Shown in pieces: positions 20,991 through 29,599 of a stretch of DNA of 64,000 bases. Origin of the DNA: Xenophilus arseniciresistens (lineage in GTDB: Bacteria; Pseudomonadota; Gammaproteobacteria; Burkholderiales; Burkholderiaceae_C); the NCBI RefSeq assembly GCF_028023875.1, contig NZ_JAQIPB010000010.1:161001-225000 (forward strand), given 5' to 3'. The stretch's first letter is position 1. Each line of letters begins with the position of its first letter. A program made the position numbers and the translations under genes. Below the pieces are notes generated by a model. That model was not told the origin of the DNA. It searched no databases and saw only the letters and a list, made by a program, of their open reading frames with translations.

Positions 20991-21063
20991 GCGATGACTT
21001 CTTTTCCACAGTGTCAGTTTTGCGACCGGGTGCCTCCTAGATAGGGCATGTCCCGACAGCCAT

Positions 21064-21080
21064 TGAAAGCCGACTGAAAG
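21064..21080 (+). promoter_or_regulatory. TGAAAG-N5-TGAAAG direct repeat, candidate TctD box
   Basis: TGAAAGCCGACTGAAAG has two identical hexamers with an 11-bp period, the spacing used by OmpR/PhoB/PmrA-type response regulators. It lies 70 bp before the metallo-beta-lactamase-fold lipoprotein gene. A near-identical element precedes tctC at 22838-22854. Confidence 0.5.
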
Positions 21081-21150
21081 GTGGGCGCGCAGATGCTTCG
21101 GGCCTCGGCGATGCCGCGTTGGCACCGCTTCACTCCCAGGAGACATACCG

Positions 21151-22350
21151 ATGAAAAAAAAGCTGTGGGCCTTGTCGAGCGTGTGCGCGGCCGTGGTGAT
21201 GCTTCAGGCATGCGGAGGCAGCGGCGGGTCCAATCCGTTCGCCGGCCTTCCCGCGCCCGCCCCGGCGCCCGCGCCTGCCCCCGCCCCCGCGCCTGAGCCG
21301 GAGCCCCCCAAGCCCGACCCGCTGGCCAAGGCTCCCGCCGACGTGAAGATGACCTGGTTCGGCATCACCAACTGGCACTATCAGATTGGCGACAAGGGCG
21401 TGATGCTCGATGGCGAGGTGGTCAACGGCGGGCGCAGCGCGAATGCCGCTGCGGTGACGAAGGCGCTGGACACCCTGATTTCAGGCGTGGAAGGAAATTC
21501 AGTCGATGTGGTCCTGCTGGGCCATGTGCATCCGGACCACTCCATCCAGCTTCCGGAATGGGCCAAGCAGACCGGCAAGAAGGTGTATGCACCGCCGGCC
21601 GCATGCACCACGCTCGTGGGAACGCATGGCATTCCCGCTGACCAGTGCGTGGGCCTCAAGGGCGGCGAGGTCATTGCGCTGGATGAGTTCACGAACATCC
21701 ATGCCGTGCGCTGGGTCCATAGCGTGAGCTGCGATGAGTTCAGCAATGGCACGGGCGGGCCGGAGACCTTCGGCTTCCTCTTCGTCACCAGGATCAAGTC
21801 CGGCCAGACGCTCAGCTGGTTCGTCTCCGACAGCGGCGCCGGAGGGCCGGACCTGACTACACCCCGCAAGGTGACCACCACCGTGGACGGGCAGCAGGTC
21901 ACCACGACCTATGGGTCGCCCATCGAGAACCTGAAGGCCGCACTCAAGGCGCAGGGGCTGAGCGGTTTCGAGGTCTGGCAGGGCGGCCCGGAATCCCGCA
22001 TGGTCTACCAGGCGCGCACCGTGATTCCCGAGTTCGACGTCAAGCTCTTCATGCCGCACCACCTGAACTCCCGTTCGGCCGGCGGCCAGCCCTTCGACCT
22101 CACGTATGGGATGCACTATGCCTACAGCGAGGACGACCAGCCCAAGCTCAAGCAGTTCCTTGCCGCCGTCGAGGTGCCCCAGATGTACCCCACCAATTAC
22201 TGGGACGCCTGGCGCTATGGCGCCGACGGCGTGAAGGCCATCCCGAATCCAAAGATGAAGGCCGCCTACGGCCTGCCAGAAAGCGGCCCGGGCCCCGGCA
22301 AGCTGTTCCCGAACCCGCGCGCCGGCGATCTGGAATGCGTCTATGACTGA
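21151..22350 (+). CDS. Metallo-beta-lactamase-fold lipoprotein
   Basis: 399-aa protein with a lipobox (MLQACGG, Cys 21), then a Pro-Ala linker of repeated AP dipeptides and EPEPPKP (about 34-56) that would lift the domain off the membrane. The catalytic domain carries GHVHPDH (residues 124-130), the HxHxDH metal site of the metallo-beta-lactamase fold, preceded by TWFGITNWHYQIGDKGVMLDGE, and later SDSGAGGPD and MPHHLNSRS, which may supply further metal ligands. AGGAGA stands before the ATG. It is followed after 9 bp by a small periplasmic protein gene. Substrate unknown; secreted lactonase, phosphodiesterase or esterase roles are possible. Confidence 0.82.
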   Translation: MKKKLWALSSVCAAVVMLQACGGSGGSNPFAGLPAPAPAPAPAPAPAPEPEPPKPDPLAKAPADVKMTWFGITNWHYQIGDKGVMLDGEVVNGGRSANAAAVTKALDTLISGVEGNSVDVVLLGHVHPDHSIQLPEWAKQTGKKVYAPPAACTTLVGTHGIPADQCVGLKGGEVIALDEFTNIHAVRWVHSVSCDEFSNGTGGPETFGFLFVTRIKSGQTLSWFVSDSGAGGPDLTTPRKVTTTVDGQQVTTTYGSPIENLKAALKAQGLSGFEVWQGGPESRMVYQARTVIPEFDVKLFMPHHLNSRSAGGQPFDLTYGMHYAYSEDDQPKLKQFLAAVEVPQMYPTNYWDAWRYGADGVKAIPNPKMKAAYGLPESGPGPGKLFPNPRAGDLECVYD

Positions 22351-22359
22351 CGGTTTGCG

Positions 22360-22746
22360 ATGCGCATCCAGCTGATCGCCCTTCTGGTGTCCCTGCCGCT
22401 GGCGGTCCTGGCGCACGGCGACTGGCCGCCCCGGCATGGCGGCACCATGAATGTCGGTGGTGAGACCTCTTTCGAGATGGTGCGCCACAGGAATGGCATG
22501 ACCTTCCACATGTCCGACCACGGGGAGGACCTGCCCACGGCCGGGAGCAAGGCGGTGCTGACGGTCGGCCAGGCCGGCGAGCAGCGCCGCTACGAAGGGC
22601 AGGCTCGCGGCAGCAATGAACTCCACTTCCCGGGGGCCAGAGTCGCGCGCGGCGAGGCAGCGGTGGTCAAGGCAACGCTGGGCAACGGCGCCATCGTCGT
22701 CGGGCGATTTCCCGCGCAGCAGGCGGCGGCTTCTGCCAGGCCCTGA
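22360..22746 (+). CDS. Small periplasmic protein, unknown function
   Basis: 128-aa protein with a Sec signal (MRIQLIALLVSLPLAVLAHG). The mature N-terminus HGDWPPRHGGTMNVGGETSFEMV is His-rich and recalls small periplasmic proteins found near metal-efflux and lipoprotein genes in Burkholderiales. The rest is probably a beta-sandwich (VLTVGQAGEQRRYEGQARGSNELHFPG). It starts 9 bp after the metallo-beta-lactamase-fold gene and is probably translated from the same mRNA. Metal binding by the N-terminal His residues is plausible but not shown. A strong terminator follows. Confidence 0.7.
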   Translation: MRIQLIALLVSLPLAVLAHGDWPPRHGGTMNVGGETSFEMVRHRNGMTFHMSDHGEDLPTAGSKAVLTVGQAGEQRRYEGQARGSNELHFPGARVARGEAAVVKATLGNGAIVVGRFPAQQAAASARP

Positions 22747-22776
22747 GCGGCCGACCCTGCGCAAACCACAAGCCAT

Positions 22777-22800
22777 TGGGGCCATCGGCCCCATTCTTTT
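22777..22800 (+). terminator. Intrinsic terminator after the lipoprotein/small protein pair
   Basis: TGGGGCC (22777-22783) and GGCCCCA (22787-22793) form a 7-bp stem with loop ATC, followed by TTCTTTT. Confidence 0.85.
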
Positions 22801-22837
22801 CGAGCCGCACGCACCACGGGTTTCCCCTTGCTTGCGG

Positions 22838-22854
22838 TGAAAGCTGAGCGAAAG
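22838..22854 (+). promoter_or_regulatory. TGAAAG-N5-CGAAAG direct repeat, candidate TctD box at tctC
   Basis: TGAAAGCTGAGCGAAAG has two hexamers differing at one base with an 11-bp period. It lies 42 bp before the tctC ATG, with a possible -10 (GATAAG) at 22864-22869. It matches the element before the lipoprotein gene at 21064. Confidence 0.55.
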
Positions 22855-22896
22855 CACGCCCGCGATAAGGTGCTCACTCAATTTCCTGGAGACACG

Positions 22897-23877
22897 ATGA
22901 CCATCCTCAAATTCAGCATGGCCGCAGCCCTGCTTGCAGCAACGGCCCTGGCTGCGGCCGGCCCGCTCGACAAGACCGAATGCATCGCGCCGGCCAAGCC
23001 GGGCGGCGGCTTCGACCTGACCTGCAAGCTGGTGCAAAGCGGCCTGCTGGAAGGCAAGTACATCGCCGATCCGATGCGCGTGACCTACATGCCCGGCGGC
23101 ATCGGCGCGGTGGCCTACAACACCGTGATCGCGCAGCGCCCCGATGCCGCCAACACGCTGGTGGCCTTCTCCGGCGGCTCGCTGCTGAACCTGGCGCAGG
23201 GCAAGTTCGGCCGCTACAACGAGAACGATGTGAAGTGGCTCTCGGCCATCGGCACCGACTACGGCGCCGTGGTGGTGGCCGAGAACTCGCCCTACAAGAC
23301 GCTGCAGGACGTGATGGCCGCCATGAAGACGGACCCCACCAAGGTGGTGCTCGGCGCAGGCGGCACCATCGGCAGCCAGGACTGGATGAAGGCGGCACTG
23401 CTGGCGCGCGCGGCCGGCGTGAACCCGCGCACCATGCGCTTCGTCGCCTTCGAAGGCGGCGGCGAGGCCATGACCGCGCTGCAGGGTGGCCACATCCACG
23501 TCTTCACCGGCGATGCCGCCGAAACCCTGCAGCAGCAAAAGGCGGGCGCGAAGGTGCGCGTGCTGGCCGTGATGGCCGACAAGCGCCTGCCCGGCGACAT
23601 GGCCAAGGTGCCCACCGCCAAAGAGGCCGGTGCCGATATCCAGTGGCCCATCGTGCGCGGCTTCTACCTGGGCCCCAAGGTCAGCGAGGCGGACTACAAG
23701 GTCTGGGCCGACACCTTCGCCAGGATGATGGCCACGCCCGCCTATGAAAAGCTGCGCGACGAACGCGGGCTGTTCCCGCTCGCGCTGACGGGCCCGGAAC
23801 TGGACGCCTACGTGAAGCAGCAGGTGGCCGGCTACCGCAAGCTGGTGGAAGAGTTCGGCCTGAAGGTGGCCAACTGA
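22897..23877 (+). CDS. tctC: Tripartite tricarboxylate transporter substrate-binding protein
   Basis: 326-aa periplasmic protein with a signal peptide (MTILKFSMAAALLAATALAAAG). The mature part has ECIAPAKPGGGFDLTCKLVQSGL and MPGGIGAVAYNTVIAQ, the TctC signature. It delivers citrate or a related di/tricarboxylate to the TctAB membrane pair. CTGGAGA lies about 7 nt before the ATG. It is first in the tctC-tctB-tctA operon, which faces a divergently encoded tctDE two-component system. That arrangement is the classical citrate-inducible layout of Salmonella TctI and Bordetella BctCBA. Confidence 0.93.
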   Translation: MTILKFSMAAALLAATALAAAGPLDKTECIAPAKPGGGFDLTCKLVQSGLLEGKYIADPMRVTYMPGGIGAVAYNTVIAQRPDAANTLVAFSGGSLLNLAQGKFGRYNENDVKWLSAIGTDYGAVVVAENSPYKTLQDVMAAMKTDPTKVVLGAGGTIGSQDWMKAALLARAAGVNPRTMRFVAFEGGGEAMTALQGGHIHVFTGDAAETLQQQKAGAKVRVLAVMADKRLPGDMAKVPTAKEAGADIQWPIVRGFYLGPKVSEADYKVWADTFARMMATPAYEKLRDERGLFPLALTGPELDAYVKQQVAGYRKLVEEFGLKVAN

Positions 23878-23911
23878 GTGGCGCACTGCAGAACATCAGG
23901 GAGTACGCATC

Positions 23912-24364
23912 TTGTTGAGTGACCGCATCCTGGGGGCCGTGTGCCTGCTGCTGGCCGTGTCGATGGCGTGGGCCGCGCAGTCCTACGTGGCTGAAATTTC
24001 CTACGAGCCCGTGGGCCCGCGCGCCTTCCCCATGCTGCTGGCGGCCCTGCTGGCCGCGGGCGGGCTGTGGCTGGTGTTCAAGCCTGCCGCCGAAGGGCAG
24101 GCCCGCTACGCGCAGGTGCCGCTGAAGCTGGTGGCCCTGACGCTGGGCACCGTCTTCGTCTATGCCTTTGCCTTTGAAACGCTGGGCTTCCCGCTGGCCA
24201 CGGCGCTGATGGCCGTGCCCGTGGGCATGGCCTTCGGCGGCAGGCCGCTCAAGTGCCTGGCTGCCGGCGTGGTGCTGGGCGTGGGCTGCTTCTTCATGTT
24301 CGACCGGCTGCTGGACGTGGTGCTGCCCGCCGGTCTGCTGGCGCCGCTGCTGGGAGCGCTGTGA
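23912..24364 (+). CDS. tctB: Tripartite tricarboxylate transporter small membrane subunit, TTG start
   Basis: 150-aa protein with four hydrophobic segments (for example ILGAVCLLLAVSMAWAAQ and AFPMLLAALLAAGGLWLVF), the usual TctB size and layout. EPVGPRAFPMLLA is the typical first-loop motif. The start is TTG at 23912 (or the next codon, also TTG), with AGGGAG about 8 nt upstream; no ATG lies near. The stop codon overlaps the tctA ATG by one base, implying translational coupling. Confidence 0.9.
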   Translation: MLSDRILGAVCLLLAVSMAWAAQSYVAEISYEPVGPRAFPMLLAALLAAGGLWLVFKPAAEGQARYAQVPLKLVALTLGTVFVYAFAFETLGFPLATALMAVPVGMAFGGRPLKCLAAGVVLGVGCFFMFDRLLDVVLPAGLLAPLLGAL

Positions 24365-25884
24365 TGGACATCCTTTCCCATCTGATCAGCGGCTTCGGCG
24401 TGGCCTTCACGCCCGTGAACCTGATCACCGCCGCGCTGGGTTGCCTGATCGGCACCGTGGTGGGCCTGCTGCCGGGGCTGGGGCCCATCAACGGCGTGGC
24501 CATCCTGATGCCGCTGGCCTTTGCCATGAAGCTGCCGGCCGAGACGTCGCTGATCCTGCTGGCCGCCGTGTACATCGGCTGCGAATACGGCGGGCGCATC
24601 TCGTCGATCCTGCTGAACATCCCGGGCGACGCCGGGGCGATCATGACCGCCCTCGACGGCTACCCCATGGCGCGCAAGGGCCAGGGCGGGGTGGCGCTGT
24701 CGATCTCGGCCTGGAGTTCCTTCATCGGCTCGCTGGTGGCCACCCTGGGCATCGTGATGCTGGCGCCGCTGCTGGCGGGCTGGGCCATCTCCTTCGGGCC
24801 GGCGGAGTACTTCGCGCTGATGTGCTTCGCCTTCGCCTGCATTGCCGGCCTGCTGGGCGATTCGCCGGTCAAGGCCGGCATCGCCGCGGTGCTGGGCCTG
24901 GCGCTGTCCTGCGTGGGGCTGGATTCGAACTCGGGCCTGTACCGCTTCACGGGTGACGACGTGCATCTGTCGGACGGCGTGCAGTTCGTGGTGGTGGTGA
25001 TCGGCGTGTTCTCGATCAGCGAACTGCTGCTGATGCTCGAGAGCCATCACAGCGCAACGGGCATCGTCACCCACACCGGCCGCAAGATGTTCAACTGGGC
25101 CGAGACCAAGCTGACCTGGTGGGGCACGCTGCGCTCCAGCGTGGTGGGCTTCGTGGTGGGCGTGCTGCCCGGCGCGGGCGCCACCGTGGCCAGTGCCATG
25201 ACCTACACCATGGAAAAGCGCCTCACCGACAAGGAAGGCACCTTCGGCAAGGGCGACATCCGCGGCGTGGCCGCGCCCGAGGCGGCCAACAACTCCGCGG
25301 CCACGGGCTCTTTCGTGCCCATGCTCACGCTGGGCGTGCCGGGCTCGGGCACCACGGCCGTGATGATGGGCGCGCTGGCGCTCTACAACATCACGCCCGG
25401 CCCCGCGCTGTTCACCATGCAGCCCGACCTGGTCTGGGGCTTCATCGCCTCGCTGTTCCTGGCCAACGTCATGCTGCTGCTCATGAACATCCCGATGGTG
25501 GGGCTGTTCACCAAGCTGCTGTCGGTGCCCAACTGGCTGCTGGTGCCCTCCATCCTGGCCGTGAGTGCGGTGGGCGTGTATGCCGTGCATGCCACCACCT
25601 TCGACCTGGTGCTGATGGCGGTGCTGGGCGTGGTGGGCTACCTGCTGCGCAAGCAGGACGTGCCCATGGCGCCGCTGATCCTGGGCTTCGTGCTGGGCCC
25701 GCTGATGGAGCAGAACCTGCGCCGCGCGCTGTCGATCACGCAGGGCGACACGGCCATCCTGGTCGAAAGCCCGATCTCCGTGGGCCTGTGGATCTGCGCG
25801 GCGCTGATGCTGGTGGTGCCGCCGCTGCTGCGCTGGCGCAGGCTGCGCGGCGAAGGCGCACCTGCTCAGCTCAACGCCGGCTGA
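24364..25884 (+). CDS. tctA: Tripartite tricarboxylate transporter large membrane subunit
   Basis: 506-aa polytopic protein with about 11-12 helices. GTVVGLLPGLGPINGVAILMPL and the internal repeat GFVVGVLPGAGATVASAMTY are the two Gly/Pro-rich signature loops of TctA; CEYGGRISSILLNIPGDAGAIMTALDGYPMA and PEAANNSAATGSFVPMLTLGVPGSGTTAV are the ligand-path repeats. It uses an ion gradient to take up TctC-bound carboxylate. It overlaps tctB by one base and its last 19 bp overlap the 3' end of the convergent tctE. Confidence 0.96.
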   Translation: MDILSHLISGFGVAFTPVNLITAALGCLIGTVVGLLPGLGPINGVAILMPLAFAMKLPAETSLILLAAVYIGCEYGGRISSILLNIPGDAGAIMTALDGYPMARKGQGGVALSISAWSSFIGSLVATLGIVMLAPLLAGWAISFGPAEYFALMCFAFACIAGLLGDSPVKAGIAAVLGLALSCVGLDSNSGLYRFTGDDVHLSDGVQFVVVVIGVFSISELLLMLESHHSATGIVTHTGRKMFNWAETKLTWWGTLRSSVVGFVVGVLPGAGATVASAMTYTMEKRLTDKEGTFGKGDIRGVAAPEAANNSAATGSFVPMLTLGVPGSGTTAVMMGALALYNITPGPALFTMQPDLVWGFIASLFLANVMLLLMNIPMVGLFTKLLSVPNWLLVPSILAVSAVGVYAVHATTFDLVLMAVLGVVGYLLRKQDVPMAPLILGFVLGPLMEQNLRRALSITQGDTAILVESPISVGLWICAALMLVVPPLLRWRRLRGEGAPAQLNAG

Positions 25885-27269
25885 TCCGGCGCGGCGGGCA
25901 GCTCGATGCTCGCGCGCAGGCCGCCTTCCACGGCGTCCCGCGCCAGCACCAGGCGGCCCTGGTGGCGGCTGGCGATGGACTGGACGATGGCCAGGCCCAG
26001 CCCCGAACCCTGCCCCTGGGCGTTGCTGGCGCGAAAGAAGCGCTGCGGCGCCAGGGGCAGTTCTTCTGGAGGAATGCCCGGGCCGGTGTCTGAGACATGC
26101 AGGCAGGCCCATTGCGCCGAGCCTTCCACGCGCACGGTCACGCGCCCGCCGGGCGGCGTGTGGCGGATCGCGTTGTCGATCAGGTTCGACAGCGCCTCTT
26201 CCAGGAGTGCTGCATGCACGCGGGCAAGGACCGGGGCCGGACCGGCTTCGAAGCCCAGGTCCAGCCGCTGGCCGCGCGCGGCGGGCCACAGGCGCCGCGT
26301 GAGCGCTGCGGCCAGCGCGTTCAGATCGGTCACGCGCGTGCGCATCTCCGAGGTGTCGGCCCGGGCCAGCGCCAGCAACTGGTTGGCCTGGCGGATGGTG
26401 TGGCGCAACTGCCCGCGCATCGCATCCAGCGTCTGGCGCAACCGGCCCGTGTCCTGCTCGCGCAGCGCGTAGCTCACCTGCGTGAGCAGCGTGGCCAGCG
26501 GCGTGCGCAATTGATGCGAGGCGTCGTCCAGGAAGCTGCGCTGCGCACTCAGCAGTGCCTTGTAGCGCAGCAGGTGGTCGTTCATCGCGTCCACCAGCGG
26601 CCGCACGTCCACCGGCACGCGTCGCGTGTCGAAGGGCGAGAGGTCGTCGCTCCTGCGCGCCGTCACCTCGTCCTTGAGCTGGCGCAGCGGCCGCAGCGAC
26701 CAACTGACGGCCACGGCCACCATGCCCGCGGCCAGCACGGCCAGCAGCACGTCGCGGGCCACGGCGTTGACGATGAACTGCTGGCTGAACTCCTCGCGCG
26801 AGGTCAGCGATTCGGCCACCTGGATCACCAGGTTGCCCTGCACCGGCCCCGTGAGCGGCCGCACGTAGGTGCCCACGCGCGTGAGCTGGCCGAAGTAGTC
26901 CAGCGTCTGGAAATGCGGCGTGCGCAGCGGCACGGTGCCCTCGGGCATCGGGATGTCGGGGCTGCCGATCTCCACCAGGCCGTCCTCGGTGGCGATGCGG
27001 TAGTGCACCGTGCCGCTGGCCGTGAGCTCGAAGAACTCGAACAGCATGTAGGGCAGCTCCACGCCGATGCCGCCGCTGTCGGTGGAGACGTTGGCGTCGA
27101 TGGCGCGGATCGCGCCGTACAGCGAGCGGTCGAAGGCCGCGTTCACGGCATCGCGCGCGGTGAACCAGGTCATGTAGACCTGCAGCACGCCGCCGATGAA
27201 CACGCCCGCGAGCAGGGCGGCGATCAGCGTGCGGCGCAGGCTCGTGCGATGCAGGGCGTCCAGGGTCAT
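25866..27269 (-). CDS. tctE: Sensor histidine kinase TctE
   Basis: 467-aa inner-membrane kinase. TM1 is at about 12-34 and TM2 at about 171-191, flanking a periplasmic sensor domain of about 135 residues (TctE N-terminal type, DSGGIGVELPYMLFEFFELTASGTVHYRI). A HAMP-like linker follows, then the H-box FLDDASHQLRTPLATL with His 252, the N-box EEALSNLIDNAIRHTP, G1 VSDTGPGIP and G2 GSGLGLAIVQ. It presumably senses a tricarboxylate. Its ATG overlaps the tctD stop by 4 bp and its 3' end overlaps tctA by 19 bp. Confidence 0.95.
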   Translation of the reverse strand: MTLDALHRTSLRRTLIAALLAGVFIGGVLQVYMTWFTARDAVNAAFDRSLYGAIRAIDANVSTDSGGIGVELPYMLFEFFELTASGTVHYRIATEDGLVEIGSPDIPMPEGTVPLRTPHFQTLDYFGQLTRVGTYVRPLTGPVQGNLVIQVAESLTSREEFSQQFIVNAVARDVLLAVLAAGMVAVAVSWSLRPLRQLKDEVTARRSDDLSPFDTRRVPVDVRPLVDAMNDHLLRYKALLSAQRSFLDDASHQLRTPLATLLTQVSYALREQDTGRLRQTLDAMRGQLRHTIRQANQLLALARADTSEMRTRVTDLNALAAALTRRLWPAARGQRLDLGFEAGPAPVLARVHAALLEEALSNLIDNAIRHTPPGGRVTVRVEGSAQWACLHVSDTGPGIPPEELPLAPQRFFRASNAQGQGSGLGLAIVQSIASRHQGRLVLARDAVEGGLRASIELPAAPDQPALS

Positions 27270-27937
27270 GGGGCGCTCTGCTCCAGCACGTAGCCCAGGC
27301 CGCGCAGCGTGGTCACCTGCACGTCGCTGCCGGCCAGGCGCTTGCGCAGCCGGTGCACGATGACCTCCACCACTTCGGGGCTGGCATCGCTTTCGTCGGT
27401 GAACACCTTGTCCAGGATCTCGGGCTTGCTCATGGGCTCGCCCGGCGACTGGATCAGGGTGCGCAGCACCGCGTGTTCACGGCCCGTGAGCGTGAGCGGC
27501 TCGGCGCCGAGCATGAAGCGCTTGGCCGTGGCGTCATAGTGCAGGGAGCCGCACGAGAAGCGGGCGCTTTCGCGCCCTCTGGAGCGGCGCACCAGCGCCA
27601 GCAGCCGCGCTTCCAGCTCCTCCACCTCGAAAGGCTTGGCCAGGAAATCGTCGGCGCCGCCGCGCAGCGTGGCCACGCGCTCGGCCAGCGTGTCCCGCGC
27701 CGTGAGCACCAGGATCGGCAGGCCGTTGTCGGATTCGCGGATGTCGCTGAGCACGTCGTGGCCGTCCAGGCCAGGCAGGCCCAGGTCGAGGATCAGCGCG
27801 TCATAGCTGGCGCAGCGCATCGCGCGCCGCACCAGCCGCCCGTCGGCCACCCAGTCCACGCTGCAGCCGCTTTGCGCCAGCGCCTTCACCAGCCAATCGG
27901 CCAGCGCGGCCTCGTCTTCTGCCAGCAGCAATCGCAT
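27266..27937 (-). CDS. tctD: OmpR-family response regulator TctD
   Basis: 223-aa regulator. The receiver domain starts MRLLLAEDEAALADWL with the phospho-acceptor Asp 51 (LILDLGLPG) and Lys 101 (FLAKPF). The C-terminal winged helix includes LTLTGREHAVLRTLIQSPGEPMSKPEILDKVF and VEVIVHRLRKRL. The subfamily is the PmrA/QseB/TctD type, whose members bind 6-N5-6 direct repeats. Start is the internal ATG at 27937, because the upstream extension has no receiver character. Likely targets are the repeats at 22838 and 21064. Confidence 0.95.
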   Translation of the reverse strand: MRLLLAEDEAALADWLVKALAQSGCSVDWVADGRLVRRAMRCASYDALILDLGLPGLDGHDVLSDIRESDNGLPILVLTARDTLAERVATLRGGADDFLAKPFEVEELEARLLALVRRSRGRESARFSCGSLHYDATAKRFMLGAEPLTLTGREHAVLRTLIQSPGEPMSKPEILDKVFTDESDASPEVVEVIVHRLRKRLAGSDVQVTTLRGLGYVLEQSAP

Positions 27938-28093
27938 CCTCTGTCTCCACGCCAACATCCCGGTCGCCATTGTCCGGTCGCCGCGCCGTGGTTCACAAAT
28001 CAATTCGGCTGTCGAGCCCTCGATGGGGCATCCCCCTGGCCCACGGATCGCGGTACGCTGGCGGTCGGGAATCAAGTGGACGGAGGTGCCCCG

Positions 28094-29593
28094 ATGAGAG
28101 TCCTGACCCGCCTGGAATGCAGCCGCTCCTGGATGGCTCGCTGGTTTCCATGCACGATCGTGGCTGAGCCTCCGATCCCGACGCGCTCGTCGGCACAGCG
28201 ATCAGTTCACAACGTGCTTGTCGCCGCGTTGTTCGGGTGCGCGGCCACTGGGCATGCCGCCAACTGCACGGTTGAAATCCCGGAGTATCTCGGACAGCGG
28301 TCTGGCGAATGCTTTGTCGATAGCGCAAGCCAAGTGGTTGTGATCTACGACGCCGAGTACTGGGGCAACCGCGGTCGAAAGCTACTGGTGCCGCTGGCAG
28401 CGAATGGCCGCAAGACAGATGCGTTCATCGAGATCTCGCCCTCCGACGTGCGATCCAACAACGTGGCGCACCAGATGAGCTATGGCATCACGATCAAGAC
28501 GCGTAAAGGCGTCTACAGGTTTGAAGGAAGGACGAGAACCCAGACGTACCAAGCTCATACGCCACCAGAGCAATGGGTGAGGCAGCGGCCCAATGAGGCC
28601 ATGAATCTCGAGCACAAGTTCACCACCGCTGAAATGCTGGCGGAGATCCAGACCTTGAAATCCACCGGGCCGGCATTGCCGCTTGATGTGATTGAAAAAG
28701 TGGTCTCTCAGAATCAGGATCTTTCTGACCGGCTCCCGACACTCGCTGGCATCTCGCAGGAGGGACAGCAGGTGCTGCAATCGCGGTCGCAAGCATCAGC
28801 GGGCCTCTCGCCGCGATTCCCGCAGCCTGACGCACAAGCGCAGACGCGAGCCTCGACTGTCGGCGCGGGCCGTGGCGAAAGCAGTGCCAAGGCTGCGAAC
28901 CCGGCGACAAGCACCAGCAACTCCGGCCTCCGCCCCATCTGGCCCTCAGACATGGAGGCCGGCAACATCTACTTCGTCGTTCAGCAGGGCAACGAACAGG
29001 ATGCCCCCTTGATGGTGTCAGCCCTCAGCGGGCAAGAGGCGGTGGCCCGCGTGCAGGCCGCCTGGGCCAAGGACCCCTACCTGCGTCCGACGACCTTCCA
29101 CCTCGTGCCAGGGCGCGAATGCATCGGCCCTTCCTGGGGCGCCGTGGTCAGCAACGCCGGCAGGGTTCGCTGGGGCGCGGCCTGCGCCACCACCCCGGCG
29201 GCGGCCATCGAAGGGGCTTTTACCGCCTGCCGGCAAAAGAACCCCCCAGGCCAGCTCTGTGAAGTGGAGGCGTCCATCGTGCTGGTGCTCAGTGGCAGCA
29301 CTTCCTGGGGGCCAGGCCTCAGCGGTGGTGGCGGACATGGCCTGCGGGGCGGCTTTGGTGCCTACAGCGCGCAGACCTGGATGGAGCAGTACACGCAGAG
29401 TCCCGTGAAAAGCATGCAGCAGGCGCTCTCGGGCTTCGACAAGGCCTGTAACGATGGGCGGCCCTGCTACAAGACCCCGGCGAACATGGCCTGCATTCAT
29501 CAGACCGAGCATGCGCAGACGCTCGACAGGTGCCTGGACCGCAAGCTCACGCCTGTCGGGCTGAGCGGCTCCATTCGCACCCGGCTGCGCTGA
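28094..29593 (+). CDS. Secreted protein of unknown function with a DUF4189-like C-terminal region
   Basis: 499 aa. A good ribosome-binding site (GGAGG, 7 nt spacing) supports the ATG at 28094, giving a long charged N-region before the signal core VLVAALFGCAATGHA (cleavage near NCTVEIP). The first domain (about 58-175) has Cys and Tyr/Trp-rich strands (CTVEIPEYLGQRSGECFVD; VVVIYDAEYWGNRGRKLL). A middle segment is low-complexity Ser/Gln/Ala. The C-terminal part, SWGAVVSNAGRVRWGAACATTPAAAIEGAFTAC...CEVEASIVLV, recalls DUF4189, a fold of small secreted stress proteins. Codon use in the first half is visibly less GC-rich than neighbours, suggesting acquisition. It converges on the barrel gene with a 6-bp gap. 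Confidence 0.6.
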   Translation: MRVLTRLECSRSWMARWFPCTIVAEPPIPTRSSAQRSVHNVLVAALFGCAATGHAANCTVEIPEYLGQRSGECFVDSASQVVVIYDAEYWGNRGRKLLVPLAANGRKTDAFIEISPSDVRSNNVAHQMSYGITIKTRKGVYRFEGRTRTQTYQAHTPPEQWVRQRPNEAMNLEHKFTTAEMLAEIQTLKSTGPALPLDVIEKVVSQNQDLSDRLPTLAGISQEGQQVLQSRSQASAGLSPRFPQPDAQAQTRASTVGAGRGESSAKAANPATSTSNSGLRPIWPSDMEAGNIYFVVQQGNEQDAPLMVSALSGQEAVARVQAAWAKDPYLRPTTFHLVPGRECIGPSWGAVVSNAGRVRWGAACATTPAAAIEGAFTACRQKNPPGQLCEVEASIVLVLSGSTSWGPGLSGGGGHGLRGGFGAYSAQTWMEQYTQSPVKSMQQALSGFDKACNDGRPCYKTPANMACIHQTEHAQTLDRCLDRKLTPVGLSGSIRTRLR

Positions 29594-29599
29594 AGGCGA

